Below, one piece after another: positions 53,859 through 62,621 of a DNA stretch of 64,000 nt. Position 1 is the first letter of the stretch; each line of letters begins with the position of its first letter. A program made the position numbers and the translations under genes. Source of the DNA: Oscillospiraceae bacterium (GTDB lineage: Bacteria; Bacillota; Clostridia; Oscillospirales; Oscillospiraceae); the NCBI GenBank assembly GCA_017548065.1, contig JAFYNQ010000102.1:19546-83545 (forward strand). Direction: 5' to 3'. The notes under the pieces were generated by a model. It saw only the letters and a program-made list of their open reading frames with translations. It made no database searches and was not told the origin of the DNA.

Positions 53859-54725
53859 TTAATATTCGTTGGGAAGTTCGTCAACCTGATCAAAACGGAA
53901 CACCGGGCCGTCTTTACAGACATACTTGGTGCCGATATTGCAGCGACCGCACTTACCCACGCCACACTTCATGCGCAGCTCCAATGTGGTGTAAACCTGC
54001 TCCTTAGAGAAGCCCAGCTTCTCAAGCGCCTGCAGGCAGAACTTGATCATAATGGGAGGACCGCAAAGCAGAGCCACCTTGTTGGTATCAAAGCCAACTT
54101 CCTCCAGATATGCGGGAACAAAGCCTACGTGGCCATCCCAGCCCTCCTGGGGACGGTCAATGGTCATGTAAACGTTGACACCGGGAGTCTTTGCCCAAAC
54201 GTTCTCCAGTTCATCACGACGAACAAGATCATCAGCACTACGAGAGCCATAGAGAATATCCACAGTACCGTAATTTTCACGATTATCCAGCACGTAGTTA
54301 ATAACACTACGCAGAGGTGCAAGACCGATGCCACCAGCAATGAACAGAAGGTTCTTGCCCTTCAGTTCAGTTTCCACAGGGAAATGATTACCGTAAGGAC
54401 CTCTTACCAGCACCTCGTCGCCAATCTGAAGACTATGCAAACAATCAGTCAAATCACCACAGCGCTTGATAGAAAACTCCTGATACTCCTTATTTGTGGG
54501 AGAAGAAGTGATAGAGAACATTGCCTCACTGACACCAGGCACACAAACCATTGCGCACTGACCGGGCATATGCTCAAAAAGTTTACCGCCTTCAGGTGCA
54601 TTCACACGGAAAGTCTTAACATCAGGTGTCTCCTGGCGGATATCCGTAATGATACCGACCTGAGGAACCAATGTATCTCTCATAAAGCCGGGATTGCACT
54701 TACATTCATGCATCGCTTCCTGCAT
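53859..54725 (-). CDS. flxA: FAD/NAD(P)-binding oxidoreductase subunit (FlxA-like)
   Basis: A 288-residue ferredoxin-NADP reductase-fold protein with a FAD part (EFSIKRCGDLTDCLHS), an NAD-binding part (LLFIAGGIGLAPLRS, LLCGPPIMIKF), and a C-terminal [2Fe-2S] site CGVGKCGRCNIGTKYVC as in AsrB and hydrogenase gamma subunits. It is the expected entry point for NADH in an Flx-Hdr complex. GGGGGAG precedes the ATG; 1-nt overlap with the previous gene. Confidence 0.82.
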   Translation of the reverse strand: MQEAMHECKCNPGFMRDTLVPQVGIITDIRQETPDVKTFRVNAPEGGKLFEHMPGQCAMVCVPGVSEAMFSITSSPTNKEYQEFSIKRCGDLTDCLHSLQIGDEVLVRGPYGNHFPVETELKGKNLLFIAGGIGLAPLRSVINYVLDNRENYGTVDILYGSRSADDLVRRDELENVWAKTPGVNVYMTIDRPQEGWDGHVGFVPAYLEEVGFDTNKVALLCGPPIMIKFCLQALEKLGFSKEQVYTTLELRMKCGVGKCGRCNIGTKYVCKDGPVFRFDQVDELPNEY

Positions 54726-55750
54726 TACTTCTCCCCCTTTCCAAAGGCTTTGATCACTTTAACAATATTCAGATGCGCAGGACAGCTGTCAACACAGCGG
54801 CCACAACCAACGCAAGAGAACATGCCGTCATTATTTGCAGGGAAATAAGCCAGCTTATGCATAAAACGCTGACGGAAGCGTTGCATCTGACTGTTACGGT
54901 TATTACCATGTGCCATCATAGTAAAGTCGGAATACATGCAGCTGTCCCAGCAACGGTAACGCTGCACACCGTTTCCGGTGTTGTAATCCTTAATATCATA
55001 GCACTGGCAAGTGGGGCAAACAAAGGTGCAGGTGCCACAAGCCAGGCAGGGCTTGTAAAGCTGCTCCCAAATCGGAGAATCAAAATTCTTCTGTGCAGCT
55101 TCAGCACCCCATGCAGAAAGATCAAGATCTTTCAAAGGCAGCTTGTTGCAAATCGCACGAATCTGCTCCATGGCTTCATTAACAGGTGCATCCTCGCAAG
55201 CGCTCAAAAACTCTGCCACCTGCTGCGTCAGCACTTCACCCTTTTCTGTCATAGGCTGCCAGTAGAGGTACTCCCCTGCCTGCCATGTAACCACATCGCC
55301 TTCGGGCTGTGCGCAGTCAATACCGAACGCTCCGCAGAAGCAAGAGGTTTCGGGACGGTTGCAAGCCATAGAAACGATCACACCATGCTCTCTGCGAGAA
55401 GCATAGTAAGAATCTACAGGCTCACTCAAAAAGACTTTATCCAAAACAGCGATGGCACGCACATCGCACCCCTTGATACCAAACACAACAAAGGGAGCGT
55501 TGCAACGCTCTTCTTCTGTAATGGTCGTCTTACCATCCACCTTGCCGCAGGTGTAGAGATTCTCACTCTGAGGGAAGAATGCATCCTTGGGAGACTTAAC
55601 AGTCTTCAGCGCCTCAATATCAACAACAGCATCTTCCGTCCACAGTGCAAAATTTGTCTTGCCGGCTGTCTTAACAGGCAGCAGCAGATCATTCTTTGCG
55701 CTGATAGCAGCGTACAGCTTAGGCAGATCGGATTTCAAAATTCTATACAT
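54725..55750 (-). CDS. 4Fe-4S dicluster electron-transfer subunit (AsrA/FlxB-like)
   Basis: A 341-residue AsrA-like protein. The N-terminal half carries GIKGCDVRAIAVLDKVF; the C-terminal half has two ferredoxin-like motifs, CLACGTCTFVCPTC and CVGCGRCVDSCPAH. Such a protein partners the FAD/NAD subunit in sulfite reductase and Flx complexes. Start: ATG 55748-55750, 8 nt after GGGGG; the ATG two codons earlier is too close to that site and overlaps the previous stop (TAATG). Confidence 0.75.
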   Translation of the reverse strand: MYRILKSDLPKLYAAISAKNDLLLPVKTAGKTNFALWTEDAVVDIEALKTVKSPKDAFFPQSENLYTCGKVDGKTTITEEERCNAPFVVFGIKGCDVRAIAVLDKVFLSEPVDSYYASRREHGVIVSMACNRPETSCFCGAFGIDCAQPEGDVVTWQAGEYLYWQPMTEKGEVLTQQVAEFLSACEDAPVNEAMEQIRAICNKLPLKDLDLSAWGAEAAQKNFDSPIWEQLYKPCLACGTCTFVCPTCQCYDIKDYNTGNGVQRYRCWDSCMYSDFTMMAHGNNRNSQMQRFRQRFMHKLAYFPANNDGMFSCVGCGRCVDSCPAHLNIVKVIKAFGKGEK

Positions 55751-55755
55751 ATCCA

Positions 55756-56715
55756 TTACCCCCTGCCTACACCAGGCTCTGCGTCGTCGGTTGTAAAGCA
55801 AGTAAGAGGAGCTTTTGTCTCCAGATCACTACCTGCCTGGTACTCACCGTACAGAGCGTTGATATCCTTGATGAACTTACGGTTAAACAGATGCAGCGGA
55901 ATGCCCTGGGGACATACACGGCTACACTCACCGCAATCCGTGCAACGTCCTGCAACGTGGAAAGCACGGATAATATGGAACATCTTTTCTTCAAAAGAAG
56001 TAGTATTTGCCTTCTGTGCGGAATCAAACGCAGTGCTGTCAAATACGCACTTACGGCAAGAACAAGCAGGACATACATTTCTGCAGGCATTGCAACGAAT
56101 GCACTTAGAGAGCTCCTGCTGGAAGAACGCAAACTTCTCTTCAGGACTCATTGCTTCAATGCGCTCAACCTCTGCAAAGCGATCAGCATCTACAGTGTCA
56201 CAGCTTTCACCGAGCAGCTCGTCATAGACAACATGTTCCTTACCCTTACAAACATGGCAACGTTCCAGCATTGCTTCCTTGTAAGCAATTTCCACATCAC
56301 CGTAAAGAGTTTCAACCTTCAGCATTTCTGCGGCAGCAGGATAATCAGCACCGGAGACATTCAAGATGCCATCAAAAGGAATCTTGCTGATAGCAAGTTT
56401 TCCCTTACAGCCAACGCCGATAATGTAAGCCTTTTCACGGTCAACACGATGCTCACGAAGCAGCTGGTTGAAGCTGTAACTATCGCAGGGCTTCAGGAAT
56501 ACCAAAGTCTTACCTTCCAGCTTGCCTGCTTCAATCATGTACTTGCTCAGGTTCGCACCGCAAAAACCATTATAAACAAACGCATCCAGAGCATCTGCAG
56601 ATTCAAAGAATGCAGGTTCTGCATCCCATACGTTCTCGCCTTTTTTCCATCCGAGAACGCGTGCGACCTGACCGGCTTCCAGCAGGGATTTTGCACGTTC
56701 AATCAATTCTTGCAT
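55756..56715 (-). CDS. 4Fe-4S dicluster electron-transfer subunit (FlxC-like)
   Basis: A 319-residue iron-sulfur protein. The middle has LVFLKPCDSYSFNQLL and CKGKLAISK, reminiscent of the F420-hydrogenase beta/AsrA fold; then two cluster motifs, CIRCNACRNVCPACSC and CTDCGECSRVCPQG. It probably passes electrons between the FAD subunit and MvhD/HdrA. It overlaps the end of the mvhD frame by 13 nt. Confidence 0.72.
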   Translation of the reverse strand: MQELIERAKSLLEAGQVARVLGWKKGENVWDAEPAFFESADALDAFVYNGFCGANLSKYMIEAGKLEGKTLVFLKPCDSYSFNQLLREHRVDREKAYIIGVGCKGKLAISKIPFDGILNVSGADYPAAAEMLKVETLYGDVEIAYKEAMLERCHVCKGKEHVVYDELLGESCDTVDADRFAEVERIEAMSPEEKFAFFQQELSKCIRCNACRNVCPACSCRKCVFDSTAFDSAQKANTTSFEEKMFHIIRAFHVAGRCTDCGECSRVCPQGIPLHLFNRKFIKDINALYGEYQAGSDLETKAPLTCFTTDDAEPGVGRG

Positions 56716-57143
56716 CTCAAATCCCCCAATCTGACACTCGGTCCAAGTTCGTTGATCTTCTTTGCGAAGCTGTTCATCGTTTCGGAGAACTTCACACCTT
56801 CAGCAGCGGAAACCCATTCCACACGTGTTCTGCCATCTTCAACGCCCAGGTAATCCAGCATAGAGAACAGCAGCGTCATACGACGACGTGCCTAGTAGTT
56901 ACCGGTGGAATAGTGGAAGTCTCCAGGGTGGCAACCGCACATGATCACACCGTCAGCGCCCTTCTCAAAAGCACGAAGGATAAACATGGGGTTTACACGG
57001 CAGGAGCAAGGCACCTTAATAATTTTGACATTTGCAGGATATGCCAGGCGGCTGGAGCCTGCCAGGTCAGCACCTGCATAGCTGCACCAGTTGCAGCAGA
57101 AAGCCACGATGGTGGGCTTCCAGTTTTCGTTATTTACCGGCAT
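56703..57143 (-). pseudogene. mvhD: MvhD/FlxD iron-sulfur subunit interrupted by in-frame UAG
   Basis: MvhD passes electrons to HdrA through a [2Fe-2S] cluster. Codons 1-83 read a normal MvhD start: [44 protein letters not shown]. Codon 84 is TAG (56892-56894). The same frame then continues ARRRMTLLFSMLDYLGVEDG, RTRVEWVSAAEG to a TGA at 56703-56705, matching the MvhD C-terminus; the total would be 146 residues, as usual. There is no frameshift. Family members commonly read N-Y-Y/K-A-R-R-R here, so one base turns a Tyr codon into the stop. All Cys are before the stop. GGAGG precedes the ATG, inside hdrA. Nonsense mutation, sequencing error or read-through are the options. Confidence 0.85.
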
Positions 57144-59122
57144 ATTGCATCCACCTCCGCAATGATTTGTCTGTTAGAGAAGCCCTGGAGATCCATTGCG
57201 CCGCTGGGACAAGTAACGGTACAAGCACCGCAGCCCTGACACAGCGCAGAGTTAACAACAGCGATTCTGCGATCCTCACGGATACCGTGATCGTTAACCT
57301 GCCGGACTTCATAAGAAATAGCGCCATAGGGACATACATTGGCACACTGAGAACAACCGTTACAGCGCAGCTCATCAGCCTTCGCTGTGCAAGGATTGGT
57401 CTTCAGCTTATCCTTTGCCAGCAGTCCGATAACCTTAACTGCAGCAGCACCGGCCTGGGCAACAGTTTCCGGAATGTCTTTGGGACCCTGACAAACACCG
57501 GAGAGGAAAACACCGGCTGTGGGAGATTCCACAGGACGCAGCTTGGGGTGAGCCTCGGTAAGGAAGTTGTTTGTGTCAATGGACGCAGTCAGCATAGTAG
57601 CGATCTTGCGAACATCAGGATTCGGCTCAATAGCTGTTGCCAGAACAACCATATCAGCCTTCTTCAGAATCTGCTTGTTCTCCAGCAGATCAACACCGTG
57701 AACCAGCAAACTGCCATCAGGCTGAGGTGCAACCTTACCAACCTGACCCTTCACATAATTAACACCGTAATCCTCAACCGCACGACGATAGAACTCATCA
57801 AAGTTCTTACCGGGGGTACGCACGTCAATATAGAAAACAGTGACGTTTGTATCCGGGTACTTATCACGGATAAGCATTGCATGCTTTGCCGTGTACATAC
57901 AGCAGATCTTGGAGCAGTAAGGCTTGCCGCGCTGATCAGAGCAACGGCTGCCAACACACTGAATGAAGACGATCTCCTTAGGTGCTTTACCGTCGGAGAG
58001 TCTCTCCAGGTGACCCTTAGTGGGGCCGGCGGCGTTCATAATACGCTCAAGTTCCAAAGAGGTGATAACATCCTTGCTCTCATTGTAAGCATACTCGCCG
58101 TACTTGTCCAGGTTGATGGTGTCAAAACCGGTAGCAACCACAATAGCGCCGTAGCTTTCGGTAATGATCTCATCCTTCTGGGTGTAATCAATAGCTCCGA
58201 CCTGACAGAACTTCTCACAAACACCGCATTTTCCGGTGTTCAGCTTGATACAGCTCTGCGGATCAATCACAGGCACATTAGGAATTGCCTGAGCAAAAGG
58301 CGTATAAATAGCTGTGCGGGTATTCAAGCCTCTATTAAACTCATTTAGAGGCTTCTTGGAAGGACACTTCTCCTGGCAGACACCGCAACCGGTACACTTG
58401 TCCATATTGACAAAGCGTGCCTTCTTGCGAATATCCACGGTAAAATTACCAACGAAGCCGGAAACCTTCTCAACCTCGGAATATGTATGAATGGTAATAT
58501 TCTCGTGAGATGCTGCCTCCACCATCTTAGGAGTAAGAATACATGCAGAGCAGTCCAGTGTGGGGAAAGTCTTATCCAGCTGGCTCATTCTGCCGCCAAT
58601 GGAAGGAGTCTTTTCCACGATATCAACCTTATACCCTGCATCAGCAATATCAATTGCTGTCTGGATGCCGGCAATACCGCCGCCGATAACCAGCGCACGT
58701 TTCGTTACGGCGCTTTCACCGGCCTGCAAGGGCGCATTCAGGTGAACTTTAGCAACAGCTGCGCGCATCAGAATAACAGCCTTTTCCGTTGCCTCTTCCA
58801 CGTCCTTATGGATCCAGGAGCAGTGCTCACGGATATTTGCGATCTCAACCAGGTAAGGATTCAGACCACAAGTCTCTGCACACTTACGGAAGGTTGCCTC
58901 GTGCATTCTGGGAGAGCAGGAGCAAACAACGATGCCGGAAAGCTGCTTTTCCTTAATAGCTTCCGCAATTCTGGACTGACCGGCTTCGGAACACATGTAG
59001 GGGTAATCTTCAGCATGAACGACCCCTTGTTCATTCAAAGCCATTTCTACGACTTTTTTAACGTCTACTGTAGCAGCGATGTTACTGCCGCAGTGACAGA
59101 CAAATACACCAATTCTGCGCAT
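57134..59122 (-). CDS. hdrA: HdrA-like electron-bifurcating flavoprotein
   Basis: HdrA (662 aa), the flavin core of heterodisulfide reductase-type complexes where electron bifurcation takes place. N-terminal [13 protein letters not shown] with Cys for an extra cluster; FAD fold [19 protein letters not shown] (about 142-160); [18 protein letters not shown] with [12 protein letters not shown]; ferredoxin-like motifs [12 protein letters not shown] and [16 protein letters not shown]; and C-terminal ferredoxin domain [24 protein letters not shown]. All canonical elements are present. It follows hdrC by 3 nt and overlaps mvhD by 10 nt. Confidence 0.93.
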   Translation of the reverse strand: MRRIGVFVCHCGSNIAATVDVKKVVEMALNEQGVVHAEDYPYMCSEAGQSRIAEAIKEKQLSGIVVCSCSPRMHEATFRKCAETCGLNPYLVEIANIREHCSWIHKDVEEATEKAVILMRAAVAKVHLNAPLQAGESAVTKRALVIGGGIAGIQTAIDIADAGYKVDIVEKTPSIGGRMSQLDKTFPTLDCSACILTPKMVEAASHENITIHTYSEVEKVSGFVGNFTVDIRKKARFVNMDKCTGCGVCQEKCPSKKPLNEFNRGLNTRTAIYTPFAQAIPNVPVIDPQSCIKLNTGKCGVCEKFCQVGAIDYTQKDEIITESYGAIVVATGFDTINLDKYGEYAYNESKDVITSLELERIMNAAGPTKGHLERLSDGKAPKEIVFIQCVGSRCSDQRGKPYCSKICCMYTAKHAMLIRDKYPDTNVTVFYIDVRTPGKNFDEFYRRAVEDYGVNYVKGQVGKVAPQPDGSLLVHGVDLLENKQILKKADMVVLATAIEPNPDVRKIATMLTASIDTNNFLTEAHPKLRPVESPTAGVFLSGVCQGPKDIPETVAQAGAAAVKVIGLLAKDKLKTNPCTAKADELRCNGCSQCANVCPYGAISYEVRQVNDHGIREDRRIAVVNSALCQGCGACTVTCPSGAMDLQGFSNRQIIAEVDAICR

Positions 59123-59125
59123 TTC

Positions 59126-59503
59126 TTACCTCCGATATTTTCTGAAAGCACTCATCAGCAGTTGCTGGGGTGTTTCATCATCCAACAAAGCAGGGATCTC
59201 ATCAGGAGACAGACCTTCCTGGCCACGCTGGCGGATCAGCATCTGACGTGCTGCATCAATAAGCTTGCCGGGCTGAACATCACGGGGACATCTCTCAATG
59301 CAAGCAAAGCAGCTGAGGCACTTCCAAGCGGATTTGGAATTTGCCAGGGCTTCAACATCATCATTGATAACATAAGAAACAAACTGATGCGGCTTAATAT
59401 CCATAGCATCAAAAGAGGGGCAGGAAGCAGAACACTTGCCGCACTTCATACACTTCAAAGGATTCACACCGCTGATTTCCTTGATTCTCTCAACAGCACT
59501 CAT
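59126..59503 (-). CDS. hdrC: HdrC-like iron-sulfur subunit
   Basis: A 125-residue ferredoxin-like HdrC with two [4Fe-4S] motifs: Cys 18, 21, 24, 28 (CMKCGKCSASCP) and Cys 62, 65, 68, 72 (CLSCFACIERCP). It bridges HdrA and HdrB. It overlaps hdrB by 4 nt. Confidence 0.92.
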   Translation of the reverse strand: MSAVERIKEISGVNPLKCMKCGKCSASCPSFDAMDIKPHQFVSYVINDDVEALANSKSAWKCLSCFACIERCPRDVQPGKLIDAARQMLIRQRGQEGLSPDEIPALLDDETPQQLLMSAFRKYRR

Positions 59504-60294
59504 TGAACGTCCTCCTTCACACCCAAAGCCTCTGCAAGCAGCTCAGTAAAGTATATGATAGGCAGCTTGCCGGATTTGTTCAAATTATACTTGCACAGGG
59601 GGCAAGCGGTAACAAGGCAGTCAGCCTCAAAGCCCGCAGCGCTTTCGGTAATGCGATCACACATTTTTTCGGAAGCTTCTTTATCCTTGATGCTGATGTA
59701 ACCACCGCAGCACTCATTACGATAAGGATAAACAACAGGTTCTGCGCCGATCGCACGGATGAAGTCCTCCAGAATTGTGGGATTCTCAGGATCATCAAAA
59801 GCAAGAACAGCGCTGGGACGAAGCAGCAGGCAGCCATAATAAGCGCCGATCTTTCTGCCGGTCAGTGGGTTTACTACCTTCTTCTTCAGTTCCTCAAAAC
59901 CGATACGGTCTCTGAGAACCTCAAGGAAGTGCAGAACCTGCGTCTCGCCGGTGTAAGGCTCTTCCAGACCCATGTAATTATTAGCACGGGTTTGAATGTC
60001 AGCTACATTAGCCATGTCATCATTCACACGCTTCAAAACATGGTAACAAGCAGAGCATACAGCCACCAGGTCCTGGGACTTTTCTTTAGCATTGTTCAAG
60101 GCACGAACAGTGGGAAGCTTGCTGGCAATCTCGTCTGCGCCAAGGGGATAAACACCGCCGCAGCACTGCCAATCTTCAAGTTCCACCAATTCAAAGCCAA
60201 GAGCCAAAGCGCTTCGTCTGGCATACTCATCCAGATCCTTCGCTTTGTTGCGGAGGGTGCAACCGGGATAATAACTGAATTTCATTTCACTCAT
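59500..60294 (-). CDS. hdrB: HdrB-like CCG-domain subunit
   Basis: HdrB (264 aa) with two complete CCG motifs: Cys 12, 44-45, 80, 83 and Cys 155, 195-196, 231, 234. In methanogens these bind noncubane [4Fe-4S] clusters that reduce a disulfide. Both sites are intact, so it can be catalytic toward a disulfide or serve as an electron relay. In thiol:fumarate reductase the same domain is fused to the FrdB part; here both are separate genes of one operon, which suggests delivery of electrons from HdrA through HdrBC to FrdBA. Starts 3 nt after the dehydrogenase stop. Confidence 0.92.
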   Translation of the reverse strand: MSEMKFSYYPGCTLRNKAKDLDEYARRSALALGFELVELEDWQCCGGVYPLGADEIASKLPTVRALNNAKEKSQDLVAVCSACYHVLKRVNDDMANVADIQTRANNYMGLEEPYTGETQVLHFLEVLRDRIGFEELKKKVVNPLTGRKIGAYYGCLLLRPSAVLAFDDPENPTILEDFIRAIGAEPVVYPYRNECCGGYISIKDKEASEKMCDRITESAAGFEADCLVTACPLCKYNLNKSGKLPIIYFTELLAEALGVKEDVQ

Positions 60295-60297
60295 CCT

Positions 60298-61245
60298 TTA
60301 TATCTCCAAACTTTTAATTACCGCTTTCAACGCATCTGCACTTGCTTTCAGCTTCTGCTGTTCCTCGTCGGTCAGGTCAACAGGAACCTTACCCTTGACA
60401 CCGTTGGGACCGATAAGAGTCATTGTGCTGATACATACATCATCAATGCCGTATTCACCGTGCATCATAGAGGACACAGTGGCGACACTGTCATAAGCTG
60501 CATCCAGTGCAGCCATGATCTTATTCACGGATGCGGACACTGCATAGAAGGTTGCGCCCTTCTTCGCAATGATCTCGCCGCCGGACTTTTGCACATACTT
60601 AAGGGTAGCTTCAGGATCCAGTTTCTCCTCCACAACCCCCTGCTGCATCATGAGCTTTTCGTACTCATCCAGCTTACAGCCGGAAACATCAGCCAAAGAC
60701 CAGGGAATGAAAGATGTATCACCATGCTCACCAAACACATAAGCATGAATATTCATCTGTGCAACCTTGTAGTGATGAGAAAGATCGTAACGCAGACGAG
60801 CAGTATCCAGAATTGTGCCGGAACCAATGATCTGACTTTCAGGCAAGCCGGAGATCTTAGTAAATACATAAGTCAAAACATCAACGGGATTACTGACCAA
60901 AACATACAATGCCTTGGGAGCAACTGCAACAATCTTGGGCGTAATGTCCTTAAGGATATTGACATTGGTTTGCGCCAGGTCAATACGTGACTGTCCGGGC
61001 TTTCTGCCTATTCCGGAAGTAATAACCACGATATCGGAATCCTTTGCGTCCTCATAATCACCTGCGATTACAGAAATAGGCTCACGAAAGCTGGTGCCCT
61101 GGACAATATCCATAACCTCGCCTTCCACTTTCGCCTTGTTAATATCAATCAAAACGATTTCGGAAGCAATTTCACCAAGAGACAAAGTATAGGCAATGGT
61201 TGAACCAACATTGCCGGCACCGATAACAGTAACTTTTTTACTCAT
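60298..61245 (-). CDS. NAD-dependent malate/lactate dehydrogenase (malate-type specificity residue)
   Basis: A 315-residue LDH/MDH family enzyme. NAD fold VTVIGAGNVGSTIAY (5-19); catalytic His 174 in GEHGDTSF; substrate Arg 150 in GSGTILDTARLR. The loop reads SGIGRKPGQSR: the residue equivalent to Gln102 of Bacillus LDH is Arg81. Gln102 gives lactate specificity and Arg gives malate specificity (established by the classic Gln102Arg mutant). The general sequence is LDH-like (GSGTILDTARLR rather than the MDH G-M-A-G-V). As head of the fumarate reductase operon, malate formation from oxaloacetate is favoured. ATG 61243-61245 is used; automated naming as L-lactate dehydrogenase is likely. Confidence 0.82.
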   Translation of the reverse strand: MSKKVTVIGAGNVGSTIAYTLSLGEIASEIVLIDINKAKVEGEVMDIVQGTSFREPISVIAGDYEDAKDSDIVVITSGIGRKPGQSRIDLAQTNVNILKDITPKIVAVAPKALYVLVSNPVDVLTYVFTKISGLPESQIIGSGTILDTARLRYDLSHHYKVAQMNIHAYVFGEHGDTSFIPWSLADVSGCKLDEYEKLMMQQGVVEEKLDPEATLKYVQKSGGEIIAKKGATFYAVSASVNKIMAALDAAYDSVATVSSMMHGEYGIDDVCISTMTLIGPNGVKGKVPVDLTDEEQQKLKASADALKAVIKSLEI

Positions 61246-61562
61246 AAAACACATTCCTTTCTCGCAACTTGCAGCAAATACAAAGACTCGCAACACTTGC
61301 TTACATAATTTACGCCGAGATCGTGCAATATGTTCTGTAATCAAAGCATCACATACATATTTGATAAAATAATATCAAATAATGCGATAAATTAGAAATT
61401 GAAAATTCACATACATACTTTCACATAATGCAGTCAAAAGGTAACATTTTTATGCAGTTAACATAAACCCAACACGCTGTAATTGGTTATATTGCACAAT
61501 TAGGTAGAGTTGTATCGGTTTGCGATATTCTCTTTCGGAATATGTTTATTCTATTTAGGAAT
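61246..61562 (-). promoter_or_regulatory. Control region of the dehydrogenase-Hdr-Flx-Frd operon
   Basis: About 317 nt between the LysR gene and the operon, without an open frame. A perfect inverted repeat ATTTGATA-AAATAA-TATCAAAT (61359-61380) has the T-N11-A form expected of a LysR-type site. Possible minus-strand -35 elements are TTGACT near 61435 and the TTGATA within the palindrome, but neither gives a clear -10 at 17 nt. If transcription starts near the palindrome the leader would be about 100 nt. Confidence 0.5.
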
Positions 61563-62492
61563 TTATTCGCCGTAAGCTACATCATTACGAACGAAGAAAA
61601 GCTTATCCAGGAACGCTCTGTCCAACTTACTGAAACGATAACCGGCACGACTGATCAGAATATCCTTAAACTGCCCTGCAGCCTTACAGCTACGTTGCAC
61701 CAATCCGTTTGCTTCCAGTACTTCCTTTGGTAACGGAGAAACCCACATATACGAACGGGGATTCTTTCTCAACACGTCAAACTGCATTGCTCTGCTGTTT
61801 ACTAAAATGCGCTTATTATTTCGCATCTTGCCAGAAGCAACATTTGATTCACTATAACGAATATACGGAACTTCATCGTCACCGAAAGCGACCTCAATAT
61901 GTTTCAAAAAATCGCTCTCTGAGAGAATCTCCTTCTGTGCCAAAGGATGTGAGTCGGACATCAGTGCGGCATAATCGGATTGCCATATAATTTCATACTG
62001 CAGCTCCTTCTCATTCAGACTTTTAATAAAATAATCTTCATCCTCCGCATGATAGCGGATCACACCTAAAACATAATGACCATCAGCAACCTGATCCATG
62101 ATTCGGATGGAGCTGTCCTCCAGAATATCAATCTCCATATCCACATGGCCGTCAAAATTGCAGATGTACTCTGAAACCGCCTTTGCAATGTAGCTGACCC
62201 GAGGAACGGCCAGGCTAAAAAGCTGATGTGCTGCATCATGCGCCTGCAAGGCCTGCTCCATCTTATGCACCTGCGCCGCAATTTTCTTTGCATGGTCTAA
62301 AAATTCCAAACCTCGCTGGGTCGGAACCATACCCTTTGCGCTACGCTTAAAAACAGAAAAACCAATAGATTCTTCCATATCTTTGATAGCTTTACTCAAG
62401 GTAGGCTGGCTCATAAACAAGTTATTTGCCGCTTGTGTAATAGAGCCGGTTTTCTCAACCTCAATAGCGTAAACAAAATACTGCGTATTCAT
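61563..62492 (-). CDS. LysR family transcriptional regulator
   Basis: A 309-residue LTTR: N-terminal winged helix (YFVYAIEVEKTGSITQAANNLFMSQPTLSKAIKDME in pieces; ends by about residue 60) and a C-terminal effector domain (about 90-295). ATG 62490-62492 follows AAGGAGG. It is transcribed in the same direction as the operon below it; the palindrome upstream of that operon makes it the likely target. The effector is unknown; a C4-dicarboxylate or redox-linked metabolite would fit. Confidence 0.88.
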   Translation of the reverse strand: MNTQYFVYAIEVEKTGSITQAANNLFMSQPTLSKAIKDMEESIGFSVFKRSAKGMVPTQRGLEFLDHAKKIAAQVHKMEQALQAHDAAHQLFSLAVPRVSYIAKAVSEYICNFDGHVDMEIDILEDSSIRIMDQVADGHYVLGVIRYHAEDEDYFIKSLNEKELQYEIIWQSDYAALMSDSHPLAQKEILSESDFLKHIEVAFGDDEVPYIRYSESNVASGKMRNNKRILVNSRAMQFDVLRKNPRSYMWVSPLPKEVLEANGLVQRSCKAAGQFKDILISRAGYRFSKLDRAFLDKLFFVRNDVAYGE

Positions 62493-62519
62493 ATTTTCCG
62501 CCTCCTTTATATCGGTAAA

Positions 62520-62548
62520 ATTATACAATATACAGGCGAATAATGCAA
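62520..62548 (-). promoter_or_regulatory. Promoter of the LysR gene
   Basis: Minus strand: TTGCAT (62543-62548), 17-nt spacer, TATAAT (62520-62525), 27 nt before the start codon. Confidence 0.75.
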
Positions 62549-62573
62549 GTATTTGAAGGAATTTAAGTAACAC

Positions 62574-62601
62574 TTGACACAACATTTTTATATGTTAAAA
62601 T
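62574..62601 (+). promoter_or_regulatory. Promoter of the secreted-protein gene
   Basis: TTGACA (62574-62579), 16-nt spacer, TAAAAT (62596-62601); AGGAGG then precedes the ATG at 62622. Confidence 0.65.
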
Positions 62602-62621
62602 AATTTTATAGGAGGTACGTT

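Noticed and set aside
56892-56894. Selenocysteine in MvhD
   Set aside because: The stop is TAG, not TGA, it is not at a cysteine position, and no SECIS-like hairpin follows directly.
56703-57143. Frameshift in mvhD
   Set aside because: Frame is the same before and after the stop; only one codon is affected.
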